Shown piece after piece: positions 11,222 to 19,421 of a stretch of 64,000 bases of DNA. Every line of letters starts with the position of its first letter. The stretch's first letter is position 1. The translations under genes were made by a program, and so were the position numbers. The stretch is from contig NZ_JANBBF010000010.1 of the NCBI RefSeq assembly GCF_024648885.1, positions 558,001 through 622,000 on the forward strand, in the 5' to 3' direction. The notes under the pieces are model-generated. The model saw nothing but the letters and a program-made list of their open reading frames with translations. It searched no databases and was not told where the DNA came from. The stretch comes from Prauserella salsuginis (lineage in GTDB: Bacteria; Actinomycetota; Actinomycetes; Mycobacteriales; Pseudonocardiaceae).

Positions 11222-12058
11222 TCAGCTGTTCAACCGTGCATCGATGGCCCGCAGCGCGTCCAATGCGCCGACGGATAGGGATATGCCGCGGTCGTGGCGG
11301 ACTTCGGGTTCGCGCGGGTTGATGCGGATCAACCCGCCGTCGGCCGCGCTGGCGAGCTCGGCCTGCCTGCGCACGGTCGGCACGGCCAGCCCTGCGCCGA
11401 GTTCGACCACGGCGAGCTTGTCGGTGCGGCGCCGCCAGGCCTGGAGCTCGTCGAGCTGTTGTTGGGAACGCTCCCCGAGCCAGTCGGCGTCGCCGAACAT
11501 GAGGATGTTCGGCCGGGCGAGGGCACCGCAGCCAGGACACGACGGCAGCGGTTCCTCGGCGCGCATGGTCGCTTCGTCGACGGTGACGGTCATGTCGTCG
11601 GCAGGCCAGATGCCGGCGGAACAGCCGGTCAGACACTGCAGATGATGGATCGAGCCGTGTACCTCCGCGACACCGGCGAAGCCGGCCTTCTGGAATTGGC
11701 CATCCACATTGGATGTGAAGACACGTGCGCCGTCCGGTTTCCCGGCGGCCCAGCGGCGGAGGATGTCGAACCCGGGATGGGGCGTGGTGCGCCGGTACAG
11801 CTCGAGCCGATGGCCGTAGAAGCCCCAGGCGAGTTCGGGATCAGCGGCGAAGTGCACCGGGTCGGCGACCTCGACGAAACTCAGTCCCAGTCGTGCGTAC
11901 GGCGGATAGGCGCGCCAGAAACCCTCGTCACCGCGGAAATCGGGCAGGCCGGAATCCACGCCCATGCCCGCGCCGGCACAGATGAGCAACGCGTCGGCGT
12001 AGCCGATCAGCTCCGCCGCGCGTTCGAGTTCGTCTTCGTGGTCGAGCGCGTCGCTCAC
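11222..12058 (-). CDS. SIR2-family NAD-dependent deacylase
   Basis: Likely removes acyl groups from protein lysines using NAD+. The 278-aa product has the NAD-binding GAGMGVDSG (29-37) with LPDFRG, TSNVD (115-119, usually TQNVD), the catalytic His134 in VHGS, and four zinc-ligand cysteines at 142, 146, 174 and 177. I start it at GTG 12058, which overlaps the mhuD stop by four bases (GTGA), indicating translational coupling; longer readings run through mhuD. The Gln-to-Ser change in TSNVD may mark a distinct subfamily. The acyl substrate cannot be told. Confidence 0.82.
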   Translation of the reverse strand: MSDALDHEDELERAAELIGYADALLICAGAGMGVDSGLPDFRGDEGFWRAYPPYARLGLSFVEVADPVHFAADPELAWGFYGHRLELYRRTTPHPGFDILRRWAAGKPDGARVFTSNVDGQFQKAGFAGVAEVHGSIHHLQCLTGCSAGIWPADDMTVTVDEATMRAEEPLPSCPGCGALARPNILMFGDADWLGERSQQQLDELQAWRRRTDKLAVVELGAGLAVPTVRRQAELASAADGGLIRINPREPEVRHDRGISLSVGALDALRAIDARLNS

Positions 12059-12372
12059 TCGTCCGAGGAGTCGGGTGACGATCCGAGCACGACCTCGAAC
12101 TCCAGCAGGTTGGCGCCGCTGGCCACGGGCTTCTGCTGCTCGCCAGCATGGGCTTCCTTCGCGCCGCCCTGGGCCCAGGCCTGGTAGTCCTCCTCCGTCT
12201 CCCACTTGGTGTAGACGAAGTAGCGGTTCTCGCCCGAAACGGGGCGCAGCAGCTCGAAACCGAGGAAACCGGGAGCGTTGTCGACCGAACCCTTCCGTGC
12301 GGCGAACCGCTTCTCCAGCTCGGCGCCTGCGCCTTCGGGGACCTCGATCGCGTTGATCTTCACAACAGCCAT
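12055..12372 (-). CDS. mhuD: MhuD-type heme oxygenase
   Basis: Degrades heme to release iron without carbon monoxide. The 105-aa protein is colinear with M. tuberculosis MhuD (Rv3592) and keeps the residues known to matter there: Asn7, Arg26, Trp66 and the heme-ligating His75, all at the same numbers. It is an ABM-fold dimer in the known family. It is first in a probable operon with the SIR2-family gene (4-base overlap) and the NmrA-like gene. No obvious iron box was seen in the 370-bp upstream space. Its neighbourhood (clpC on one side, the Rv3591c-like hydrolase and mutY on the other) also matches mycobacteria. Confidence 0.93.
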   Translation of the reverse strand: MAVVKINAIEVPEGAGAELEKRFAARKGSVDNAPGFLGFELLRPVSGENRYFVYTKWETEEDYQAWAQGGAKEAHAGEQQKPVASGANLLEFEVVLGSSPDSSDE

Positions 12373-12566
12373 GGTGCCGAGGGTACTGGCGACTGGGGTG
12401 CCGCCGCAGCAGCCGCGGCTCGGCCGGTTGTCGCGGCTTCGGGCACGCCGCGGCGGCCGTGCTCTGTCTCGTCCCCGAAGGCCGCCTCGGGTCGGTCGGC
12501 GGGTCGTCTCGGGGTGAGGTGCCGTCCGCGGAACTTGTCGTCCGCGGTGACGTCGCCCGCGTCGGC

Positions 12567-12656
12567 GCACCGTCGCCGCATGCTGCGCCGTCGCCGCATG
12601 CCCCACCGTCGCCGCACGCTGCGCCGTCCCCTCACGCCACGCCGTCCCCTCACGCG
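12567..12656. repeat. 18-bp tandem repeat upstream of mhuD
   Basis: Five 18-bp units (gcgccgtcgccgcatgct and variants, the last two with cccctcac) lie in the 374-bp gap between mhuD and the M1 peptidase gene. On the plus strand the units would read PSPHA-A/P/T hexapeptides, but the surrounding frame shows no other coding signal, so I treat the gap as non-coding. Confidence 0.75.
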
Positions 12657-12746
12657 CGCGTTCCCCATGCCGCCCGGCCGGCGTTTCCCCGCCGCCCGGC
12701 CGCAATCGCCGATATCATCTGTCCACAATGTACGGGCTAGGATGGC

Positions 12747-14219
12747 TCAGTTCGACAGTGTCCCCGGGTACAGATACTGCTCGTCGGGCAGGCCGCTGCG
12801 GTGGAACCATGCGGTGAAGAACCCGTCGAGGTGCTGTCCGGAGGTGCGTTCGACGAACCGCTCGAACTCCGGCCACGACGCGTTGCCCTCCGGGTGCTCG
12901 CCGGGCCACGACCGCAGCACCGTCCAGAACGCCTTCTCGCCGAGCTGCCTGCGGAGCGCGTGCATCGCCAGGATTCCCTTGTCGTACACGCCTCTGAACT
13001 CGTTGCCGGCTCCCATGTCGTAGAGCGGTGGCGCCCAGAATTCCGGCGTCGTCGCGGTGATCGTGTCGCGGTACCTGGCGTCCAGGTCGACGTCTTCCTT
13101 GCCCTCCAACCACAACCATTGCGCATAGCTGGCGAGACACTCGTTGAGGCAGATGTCGGCCCACGACGACACGGACACCTCGTTGCCGTACCACTGGTGG
13201 GCCAGCTCGTGGACGATCGTCGAGAGGCTGGCGTCGGCGTCGTAGGTGGGCCTGCCCTGTGTTTCCAGTGCGTACCCGGTGTCGGCGCCGAGGTAGATGC
13301 CGCCCGTGGTGGTTGCGGGGTAGTCGCCGAACCGCGATTCGAGGAACCGCACCACCTCGCCGGTGCGCCGCGCGTCCTGTCGCAGATCCTCCGAGCCCGG
13401 TGCGAAGGCGTTCAACACCGGTGTCCCGTCGCCGAGGGTGCGGCGGGTGACGTCGAATCGGTCGATCGCGACGGTCGTCAGATACCCGGCGACCGGCTCG
13501 GACTCGACCCACCGCGACGTCGTCCAGCCGTCACGGGTGGCCGACCGCTCCTCGCGGCCGATCGACACGGCCGTCCAGCCCTCCGGCGCGCGTGCGGTGA
13601 GCCGGAACGTCGCCTTGTCGCGCGGATGGTCGTTCGACGGGTACCAGAACGACGCCGACGGCGGCTCACCCATCGCGAACGCGCCGCCGGACGGGGTGCG
13701 GTGCCAGCCGTTGTTGCCGAGTCCGCTGGTCGTTCGTCCTGGTGTGCCGTGGTACTGCACCCGAACGCGGAACCGTTGGTTTCCCGCCTTCGCACGCGCG
13801 GGCGTGATCACCAGTTCGTGCGCGTCCTCGCGGTCGAACCGGGCGCGTGCGCCGTCGACGTGCACCGATTCGACGGTCATCCCGCGCAGGTCCAGGCTGA
13901 ACCGGCTGAGCGGTTTCGTCGCGCGGGCGGTCAGCGTGGTGTCGCCGTGGAGCACCCCGGAGTCGGGGTCGTAGCGCACGGACACGTCGTAGTCCAGCGC
14001 GTCGTACCCGCCGTTGCCCGCCTCCGGGTAGTACGGGTCGCCGATCCCGGGTGCGCCCGGCTCGGCGGGTCGTTGCTGCAGCGCACCGGGGCTGTGTCCC
14101 GTCGACGCGGTGGGCAGGCGCTCGGATGAGGTGGGCCGCGGCTCGCCCCCGCCGGAGGTGCACGCCGTTAGGGTGCACACGAGAGCGAGCACGCAGGATC
14201 CGGCCCGGCGAATGGCCAT
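12747..14219 (-). CDS. M1-family metallopeptidase, lipoprotein
   Basis: A predicted surface-anchored aminopeptidase of the gluzincin type. ATG 14219 gives a lipoprotein signal peptide with lipobox LTAC (Cys20). The zinc site HELAH (337-341) is followed by the distal glutamate in NECLAS, giving the HExxH-x18-E pattern; the exopeptidase motif appears as GYALE in place of GAMEN. At 490 aa it lacks the large C-terminal domain of classical M1 enzymes, like other short actinobacterial members. The start lies only 13 bases from the start of the divergent hydrolase gene, and no convincing ribosome site precedes it. Confidence 0.9.
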   Translation of the reverse strand: MAIRRAGSCVLALVCTLTACTSGGGEPRPTSSERLPTASTGHSPGALQQRPAEPGAPGIGDPYYPEAGNGGYDALDYDVSVRYDPDSGVLHGDTTLTARATKPLSRFSLDLRGMTVESVHVDGARARFDREDAHELVITPARAKAGNQRFRVRVQYHGTPGRTTSGLGNNGWHRTPSGGAFAMGEPPSASFWYPSNDHPRDKATFRLTARAPEGWTAVSIGREERSATRDGWTTSRWVESEPVAGYLTTVAIDRFDVTRRTLGDGTPVLNAFAPGSEDLRQDARRTGEVVRFLESRFGDYPATTTGGIYLGADTGYALETQGRPTYDADASLSTIVHELAHQWYGNEVSVSSWADICLNECLASYAQWLWLEGKEDVDLDARYRDTITATTPEFWAPPLYDMGAGNEFRGVYDKGILAMHALRRQLGEKAFWTVLRSWPGEHPEGNASWPEFERFVERTSGQHLDGFFTAWFHRSGLPDEQYLYPGTLSN

Positions 14220-14232
14220 AGGGAGAGCGTAG

Positions 14233-14994
14233 ATGCGGTTGGGTGATGGTGCCGTGCGGTTCGGCGGCGCGGGACAGCCGATCGTGCTGCTGCACGGGCT
14301 GATGGGCAGGGCGACGACATGGTGGCGGGTCGCGCAGTGGCTCACGTCCTACGGTGACGTCGTCGGCCTCGACGCGCGCGGTCACGGCCGCAGCCCACAT
14401 TCGCTGCCCGCCGCCACCGAGGACTTCGCCGCCGACGTGGCCGAACTCGTCGAACGGCTCGACGCGGGACCCGCCGTCGTGATCGGGCACTCGATGGGCG
14501 GGCTGCACGCGCTCACGCTTGCCGCGACCCGGCCGGAGCTGGTGCGTGCCGTCGTGGTCGAGGACTACGCGCCGGACCTGCGCGGCCGCACCGTCGAAAC
14601 CTGGCGCGGGCATTTCGAATCGTGGCCGCAGCCGTTCACGTCGCTGGCCCACGTGCGTGAGTTCTTCGGTGACACGGGGGACTACTTCGTCGAATGCTTC
14701 GAGGAGCGGGCCGACGGGTATCACCTCATCGCCGATCTCGAGGACCTGTACGCGATCGCCTCGGAATGGGGACGGCGCGAATACTGGTCCTATGTGGACA
14801 AGGTCGACTGTCCGCTCCTCGTCGTCGAGGCGGGCGACACCGTGATGCCGGCGGGTCAGCAGGCCGAGCTGGCCGAACGAGCGGGAGGAAAGCACCTCGT
14901 CGTCGACGGCGCCGGACACGTGGTGCACGACAGCGCGCCGGAGGAGTACCGGGGCGCCGTCGAGGCGTTCCTGTCAGGTGCGCTCGGCCGCTGA
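14233..14994 (+). CDS. Alpha/beta-fold hydrolase
   Basis: A 253-aa cytoplasmic serine hydrolase of the alpha/beta-hydrolase fold. It has the oxyanion HGLMG motif near residue 21, the nucleophile elbow GHSMGG (Ser about 80), and a C-terminal histidine in GAGHVVHD. Position between mhuD and mutY matches M. tuberculosis Rv3591c, so it is probably the orthologue; the substrate is not known. AGGGAG sits 8 bases before ATG 14233. It diverges from the M1 peptidase gene with only 13 bases between the starts, so at least one promoter must lie inside the neighbouring coding sequence. Confidence 0.88.
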   Translation: MRLGDGAVRFGGAGQPIVLLHGLMGRATTWWRVAQWLTSYGDVVGLDARGHGRSPHSLPAATEDFAADVAELVERLDAGPAVVIGHSMGGLHALTLAATRPELVRAVVVEDYAPDLRGRTVETWRGHFESWPQPFTSLAHVREFFGDTGDYFVECFEERADGYHLIADLEDLYAIASEWGRREYWSYVDKVDCPLLVVEAGDTVMPAGQQAELAERAGGKHLVVDGAGHVVHDSAPEEYRGAVEAFLSGALGR

Positions 14995-15008
14995 TCGCGT
15001 GCGGCCGG

Positions 15009-15065
15009 CCCCGGAGTCCGCAACACGATCCCCGGAATCCGCAACACGATCCCCGGCAACGCAGC
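15009..15065. repeat. Family A repeat array, reverse orientation
   Basis: Two to three units reading CCCCGGAATCCGCAACACG (the reverse complement of the family A unit) lie between the convergent hydrolase and amidase genes. Confidence 0.85.
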
Positions 15066-15134
15066 CGCGCGGCCGCGGGTCGTTGAGGGCGGTGCTCGGG
15101 AGACGAGCGGTAGCGACGCGGGCGGGAGGCCGGG

Positions 15135-16133
15135 CTACTGCGCCAGGCGGGCTCGCAGTTCTTCCCGCTCGGCGCCCGTCGCGGCGAGCAGCGGCCACAC
15201 ATCGGCGCCGAGGTAACCGCTTTCGTCGGCACTCCGATGAAGCGAGGCACCGCACGTCAGTTGCTGGACGCTGTTGGCGCGTTTGAACTTCGCCACCTCG
15301 CGGGCCATCGCGGCGGTGAACACGCCGTCGGTCGCGACGTTCGCACCTCGTTCCCGCAGCAGGGTCTGCGCCGTCCGCACCTGTGGGCCCGCGTCACCGG
15401 GTGTCAGCAGCGGCCACGACTTCGGCTGGGCGGCGCGGGTGCCGAGCTGTGCGGCCACTTCCTCGCGCAGTTCCGGCAGCCGGCCGTAGAGGACGTCGCC
15501 GGGGCATTGGGTGGAGTTGAAGTCGCGATGCCCCATGATCAGGTCGGTGGTGACGTCGTACTGCGCGGCCATCCACGCCACGAGCTGCACCAGGGAATCC
15601 CACAACGCCTGCGTGACGTCGACGTCGACGTAGATGCCCTCGTTCTCGATGCCGATACAGGTCGAGTTGTTGCCGCCGACGTGCGCGCCCTGGACGTGCT
15701 GGGTGCCATCCTGGACGACCTCGAGCGAGTGGTGCCTGCCCTCGGTGATGTGGCCGCCGCGGCTGTTGGTGAACTGCTGGCCCGAGTCGCCCCAGCCGTT
15801 GTCGATGTGCAGCTGCTGGATGTCGCGCGAGATCTGGAACGCGTGGTCGACGGAGTAGTCCTCGCTGTTGGCTCCCGCGGTGTGGTGGACGACGATGTAT
15901 GTCGGCGGGTCGTCGAGGATGATCGGGTCCTGGGTCGGTTCCTGCGCGCCCCAGTCGGTCGTGGTGTAGATCAGTGGCTGGTCGGCCCTCGGGGTGGCGC
16001 GGCGTGTCCCGGGTGCAGACGTGGGCGCCGCGTTCGCCTGCGTGGCGGCGAGCGTGGTCAGGGCGCCCGCGGCGGTGACGGCGAGTCCGCCCTTGAAGAG
16101 GGTTCGACGGTGGAATTCGGGCTGGTCGGACAT
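15135..16133 (-). CDS. Tat-exported N-acetylmuramoyl-L-alanine amidase
   Basis: Predicted to cut the bond between muramic acid and the stem peptide of peptidoglycan outside the cell. The N-terminus has a twin-arginine signal (RRTLFKG) and an Ala-rich segment ending near ANAAP. The PGRP/amidase_2 domain (about residues 75-235) shows zinc ligands in VHHT, GHRD and TQCPG. A C-terminal stretch with the DGVF and FK patterns resembles a peptidoglycan-binding domain. GGAGGGAG lies about 10 bases before ATG 16133. The 239 bases upstream, before the mutY end, hold its probable promoter; nothing else was seen there. Confidence 0.9.
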   Translation of the reverse strand: MSDQPEFHRRTLFKGGLAVTAAGALTTLAATQANAAPTSAPGTRRATPRADQPLIYTTTDWGAQEPTQDPIILDDPPTYIVVHHTAGANSEDYSVDHAFQISRDIQQLHIDNGWGDSGQQFTNSRGGHITEGRHHSLEVVQDGTQHVQGAHVGGNNSTCIGIENEGIYVDVDVTQALWDSLVQLVAWMAAQYDVTTDLIMGHRDFNSTQCPGDVLYGRLPELREEVAAQLGTRAAQPKSWPLLTPGDAGPQVRTAQTLLRERGANVATDGVFTAAMAREVAKFKRANSVQQLTCGASLHRSADESGYLGADVWPLLAATGAEREELRARLAQ

Positions 16134-16372
16134 GTCGTTCGAGCTCCCTCCACTGGCTGTGGCTGCGCGGGACTATCGCTGCGTGGGGATATCGGAGCAC
16201 GAAACATCAACTGTCGCGAATAATTACCGACGAAGTTCGGGTCACCGTCGTGAAAACTTTTCACTGCTGGCCAGTGCTGTGACCTGCGAGAACCAGTCCG
16301 ATAGCGGACAGAACGCCCAAAGTCGTATCAGTCGAACGGGCTAATCGCATGGGTGATCATCACCGGTTGTGA

Positions 16373-17260
16373 TCAGTGCTCGCCGGGAAGCGCGAACCTG
16401 CCGTCGGCCGTCTGCTCGACCAGGCCGTCGGTGAGCAGCGAGTCGAGGCAGCGGTCGCGCTGTCCCGCTCGGTCCCACACGACGTCGAGCCGCGTTTTGG
16501 ATACCGGTTCGTCCGTCCCGCGCAGCACGTCGAGCAGCAGGCCGCGCACCTGCCGGTCCGTCCCGGCGAACTTCTGCACCGGCTTGGCGGGACCGTCGTA
16601 GGCGGGTTTGCCCGCACGGACCCAGGCGCAGTCGTCGAAGACCGGGCAGTCCGCGCACTGCGGCGAACGTGCCGTGCACACGAGCGCGCCCAGCTCCATC
16701 AGCGCCGCCGACATGGTCGCCGCGCGAGACTCGTCGGGCGGTAGCAATGTCTCGACGTCGGCCATGTCCTTCGTGTTCGACGCCGGACCTGCATCGCCCG
16801 CGCCGTGCACCGCCCGTGCCACGACCCGGCGGACGTTCGTGTCCACGACGGGCGTGCGCTTGCCGTAGGCGAACGCGGCGACCGCCCGCGCCGTGTACGC
16901 CCCGATGCCCGGCAGCGCGAGCAACGTGTCGACGTCGTCGGGTACGACGTCGCCGTGCTCACGGGCGATCACGTCAGCGGCCGTGTGCAGCCGTAGCGCC
17001 CGGCGCGGATAGCCCAGCTTGCCCCACGCGCGCAGCACCTCGGCCTGCGTCGCGGCCGCCAACGCGGACGGTTTCGGCCAGCGTTCCAGCCACTCGTGCC
17101 AGATCGGCTCCACGCGCGCGACCGGCGTCTGCTGCAGCATGATCTCGCTGATCAGCACGCCCCAGCCGTCGCAGTCGGGCCTGCGCCACGGTAGGTCGCG
17201 TGCGGTTTCGGAGTACCAGTCGAGCAGCGTTTCGGCTGCGATGTCGGCGGTCAGCACCAC
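16373..17260 (-). CDS. mutY: A/G-specific adenine glycosylase MutY
   Basis: Removes adenine mispaired with 8-oxoguanine. The 295-aa protein has LPWR, the EIMLQQT signature with its catalytic Glu, the helix-hairpin-helix LPGIGAYTA, the catalytic Asp in VVDTNVRR, and the 4Fe-4S site Cys-x6-Cys-x2-Cys-x5-Cys around residues 196-212. The C-terminal 8-oxoG recognition domain is short, as in mycobacterial MutY. It follows the carbonic anhydrase gene by 39 bases on the same strand, an arrangement also seen near canB in M. tuberculosis. Confidence 0.95.
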   Translation of the reverse strand: MVLTADIAAETLLDWYSETARDLPWRRPDCDGWGVLISEIMLQQTPVARVEPIWHEWLERWPKPSALAAATQAEVLRAWGKLGYPRRALRLHTAADVIAREHGDVVPDDVDTLLALPGIGAYTARAVAAFAYGKRTPVVDTNVRRVVARAVHGAGDAGPASNTKDMADVETLLPPDESRAATMSAALMELGALVCTARSPQCADCPVFDDCAWVRAGKPAYDGPAKPVQKFAGTDRQVRGLLLDVLRGTDEPVSKTRLDVVWDRAGQRDRCLDSLLTDGLVEQTADGRFALPGEH

Positions 17261-17299
17261 GCAGGCATTAAAACACCGGCGCCCGCGCGGGCGATCAGG

Positions 17300-17803
17300 T
17301 CACTCCGCCGCCCGCTCCACCTCGGACAGCCGGCCCGTGTGCACGTCGTAGACGAAGCCGCGCACCATGTCGCGCTGCGGCAGGAACGGGCTCTGCTTCA
17401 CCCGCTGGACCGACGTGCGCACGCTGGCCTCCACGTCACGGAACGCCTCGACCGCCCACGTCGGGCGCAGCCCCGTGTCGGCTTCGAGTTCGTCCTTGAA
17501 GCCGTCGTCGGTCACCGAGTTCAGGCCGCAGTCGGTGTGCTGGATGACCATGACCTCGCGGGTGCCCAGCTTGCGCTGGCTCAGCGAGAGCGACCTGATG
17601 GTGTCGTCGGTGACGACGCCACCCGCATTGCGCAGGATGTGCGACTCCCCTTCGATGAGCCCGAGCAGCTGGAACACCCGGATACGCGCGTCCATGCACG
17701 TCAGGATCGCGACGTGCTGGGAGGGGCGGGGGGACGAACGGTCGCCGGTGACGGCGTCGCCGAGTTCGGCGTTGCGCTTGAGAAGCAGGTCGATCGCGGT
17801 CAT
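17300..17803 (-). CDS. Beta-class carbonic anhydrase
   Basis: Interconverts CO2 and bicarbonate. The 167-aa protein has the full zinc site: Cys36 and Asp38 with Arg40 (CMDAR), then His89 and Cys92 (HTDC). It resembles the short form typified by M. tuberculosis Rv1284 (CanA) more than the 207-aa CanB that occupies the same place next to mutY in that species, so this may be a different paralogue in the same slot. I chose ATG 17803; the longer frame upstream is inside the LacI gene. Confidence 0.92.
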   Translation of the reverse strand: MTAIDLLLKRNAELGDAVTGDRSSPRPSQHVAILTCMDARIRVFQLLGLIEGESHILRNAGGVVTDDTIRSLSLSQRKLGTREVMVIQHTDCGLNSVTDDGFKDELEADTGLRPTWAVEAFRDVEASVRTSVQRVKQSPFLPQRDMVRGFVYDVHTGRLSEVERAAE

Positions 17804-17874
17804 GACGCCTATATGACCCGCCCGGCGTCTCCGGCACAAGTCGGGTTGGTGTTCGTCACGCTCGACGGAGTGGA

Positions 17875-18975
17875 TCAGGGTCCGAACCAGTGCTGTTCGG
17901 CGGTCCGCGGCGGGCCGGACGTGGTGCCCACGCGCAGCTCGGTCGGCAGCGTGATGACCTTCGACGCCACGCGGTCGCCCGCGCCGAGCAGCAGCGTGCC
18001 CGCGGCCTTGCCCTTCTCCAGTACTGGCTGGTGCACGGTCGTCAGGCCGGCGCGGGTGGCCTCGCCGATGCCGTCGAAGCCGGTGATCGTCAGATCGGCG
18101 GGCACGCGCAGGCCGCGACGGCCCGCCTCGGCGAGCGCGCCGAGCGCGAGGATGTCGGAGGTGCAGATCAGGGCCGTCACCCGCGGATGCTTGTCGAGCA
18201 GCTGCCGCGCGGCCGACGCGCCGTCGTCGACGTGGTGGTCGAAGCGTTCGACCACGGGCACCGATTCCCACGACACCCCCGCGGCCTCGAACGTCCGCTG
18301 CAACGCCGCGAGCCGGGCGCGCTGCACGTGGTAGTGGGCGTCCTGCTGGCGGTAGAGGGAGACGAAGTCGTCGTTGCGGTCGCTCGACAGCCGCATGCAC
18401 AGCACGCCGACCTGCCGGTGGCCGAGGCCGACGACGTGGTTGGCGAGGTCGATGGTGGCGGCCTCGTCGTCCGGGCCGACGCGGTCCAAGCCCTCGAGCT
18501 GCGGCTGATCGACGATCACCGTCGGCACGGGCCGCTGCAACGCGGCTTCCAGGTGCGGGTCGTCGTCGGGCACGGAGTAGACCACGAAGCCGTCGACGCC
18601 CGCGCGGTGCACGGCGGCGACGTCCTCGTTGCCGGGACTGCCCGGCACGAGGGTGAGGCCGACGCCCGCGTCCTCGCACGCGAGCGCGAGACCCTCGAGC
18701 ACGCCGACGGCGGCGGGGTCGCGGAAGGCGTACGAGAGGTTCTCGGTCAGGAGCAGTCCGACGGCACCCGCCTTGCGGGTACGCAGCGAGCGGGCGACCG
18801 GGTCGGGCCCTGCGTAGCCGAGCCGCTTCGCGGTTTCGAGGACGCGTTTGCGCAGCTCGGGTGACAGTTGGTCCGGCCGGTTGTAGGCATTGGACACGGT
18901 CGTACGCGAGACGCCAAGTTCGGCGGCGAGGGACGCCAGTGTGGCCTGCCGCCTCGATCGCATCGGCCGGTTCAT
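17875..18975 (-). CDS. LacI-family transcriptional regulator
   Basis: A 366-aa repressor with an N-terminal HTH (residues 8-55, beginning TLASLAAELGVSRTTVSNAYNR in two parts) and a periplasmic-binding-protein-like ligand domain with the family ending ITGFDGIGEA. Starts at ATG 18975 or 18963 are both possible. The ligand is probably a sugar or nucleoside but no transporter lies next to it; the adjacent zinc importer has its own Zur-like site. The two palindromes just upstream are likely its own operators. Confidence 0.88.
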   Translation of the reverse strand: MNRPMRSRRQATLASLAAELGVSRTTVSNAYNRPDQLSPELRKRVLETAKRLGYAGPDPVARSLRTRKAGAVGLLLTENLSYAFRDPAAVGVLEGLALACEDAGVGLTLVPGSPGNEDVAAVHRAGVDGFVVYSVPDDDPHLEAALQRPVPTVIVDQPQLEGLDRVGPDDEAATIDLANHVVGLGHRQVGVLCMRLSSDRNDDFVSLYRQQDAHYHVQRARLAALQRTFEAAGVSWESVPVVERFDHHVDDGASAARQLLDKHPRVTALICTSDILALGALAEAGRRGLRVPADLTITGFDGIGEATRAGLTTVHQPVLEKGKAAGTLLLGAGDRVASKVITLPTELRVGTTSGPPRTAEQHWFGP

Positions 18976-18993
18976 GAACAAACCGTAACGGTT
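18970..18993. promoter_or_regulatory. Palindromes at the lacI-type start
   Basis: GTTCATGAAC (18970-18979), a perfect palindrome over the start codon, is followed by AACCGTAACGGTT (18981-18993), a palindrome with one central base. They fit autoregulation by the LacI-family protein, though its operator sequence is not known. Confidence 0.45.
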
Positions 18994-19157
18994 CAGAACA
19001 TGGTGCAGAACCGGAGGCCCGCGTCGATCACATTTGCCGGCCGTCGCGCGGCGGTGCGAGGAGGCCTGCTCGGCAGGCGTGGCGGGCGCGGCGGTGCGAG
19101 GAAGTCGGCGTGGCGGGCGCGGCGGGCTCGTCACGGTCGCGAGTGGCCACCGGCAAC

Positions 19158-19194
19158 GACATCAGAGCCGCCCCGGCGAGGCGGCTCTGATGTC
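19158..19194. terminator. Perfect 15-bp hairpin, terminator-like
   Basis: Left arm GACATCAGAGCCGCC, 7-base loop, perfect right arm. It lies between the divergent lacI-type and znuA genes, where a terminator would not be expected. It may insulate the two promoters. It leads directly into a 14-bp tandem repeat. Confidence 0.55.
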
Positions 19195-19278
19195 GTCGCT
19201 CTGGTGACAGCGCTCTGGTGACAGCGCTCTGGTGACAGTGCTCGGATGACGCCGCACTGATGACGCCGCTCTGATGAC
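19195..19278. repeat. 14-bp tandem repeat, six units
   Basis: Six contiguous 14-bp units built on gcgctctggtgac. The right arm of the preceding hairpin (GGCGGCTCTGATGTC) resembles a unit, suggesting the array grew from it. The rest of the 446-bp gap before znuA holds the Zur-like site and no gene. Confidence 0.85.
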
Positions 19279-19339
19279 CCTGCGTCGAACTGGCAATCCC
19301 TCTGTCGGGTTTCTTCACCGAATCCAGCGGTCGCTTCGT

Positions 19340-19365
19340 TGGGAACGATTTCCATTATCTATACT
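19340..19365 (+). promoter_or_regulatory. Zur-like operator and -10 of znuA
   Basis: TGGGAACGATTTCCA (19340-19354) is a near-perfect palindrome similar to actinobacterial Zur boxes, and TATACT (19360-19365) is a good -10 hexamer right after it. Binding of zinc-loaded Zur here would block the promoter. Assignment rests on similarity and on the zinc importer downstream. Confidence 0.6.
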
Positions 19366-19421
19366 GACCGTGACAGCGGCCCTCTCGGAAGCGGGCCCGG
19401 GTACAGGCAGGGTGGTGGACG

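Noticed and set aside
12459-12740. Small protein with PSPHA repeats on the plus strand
   Set aside because: Open only because of the 18-bp repeat; no start with ribosome site and no conserved part.
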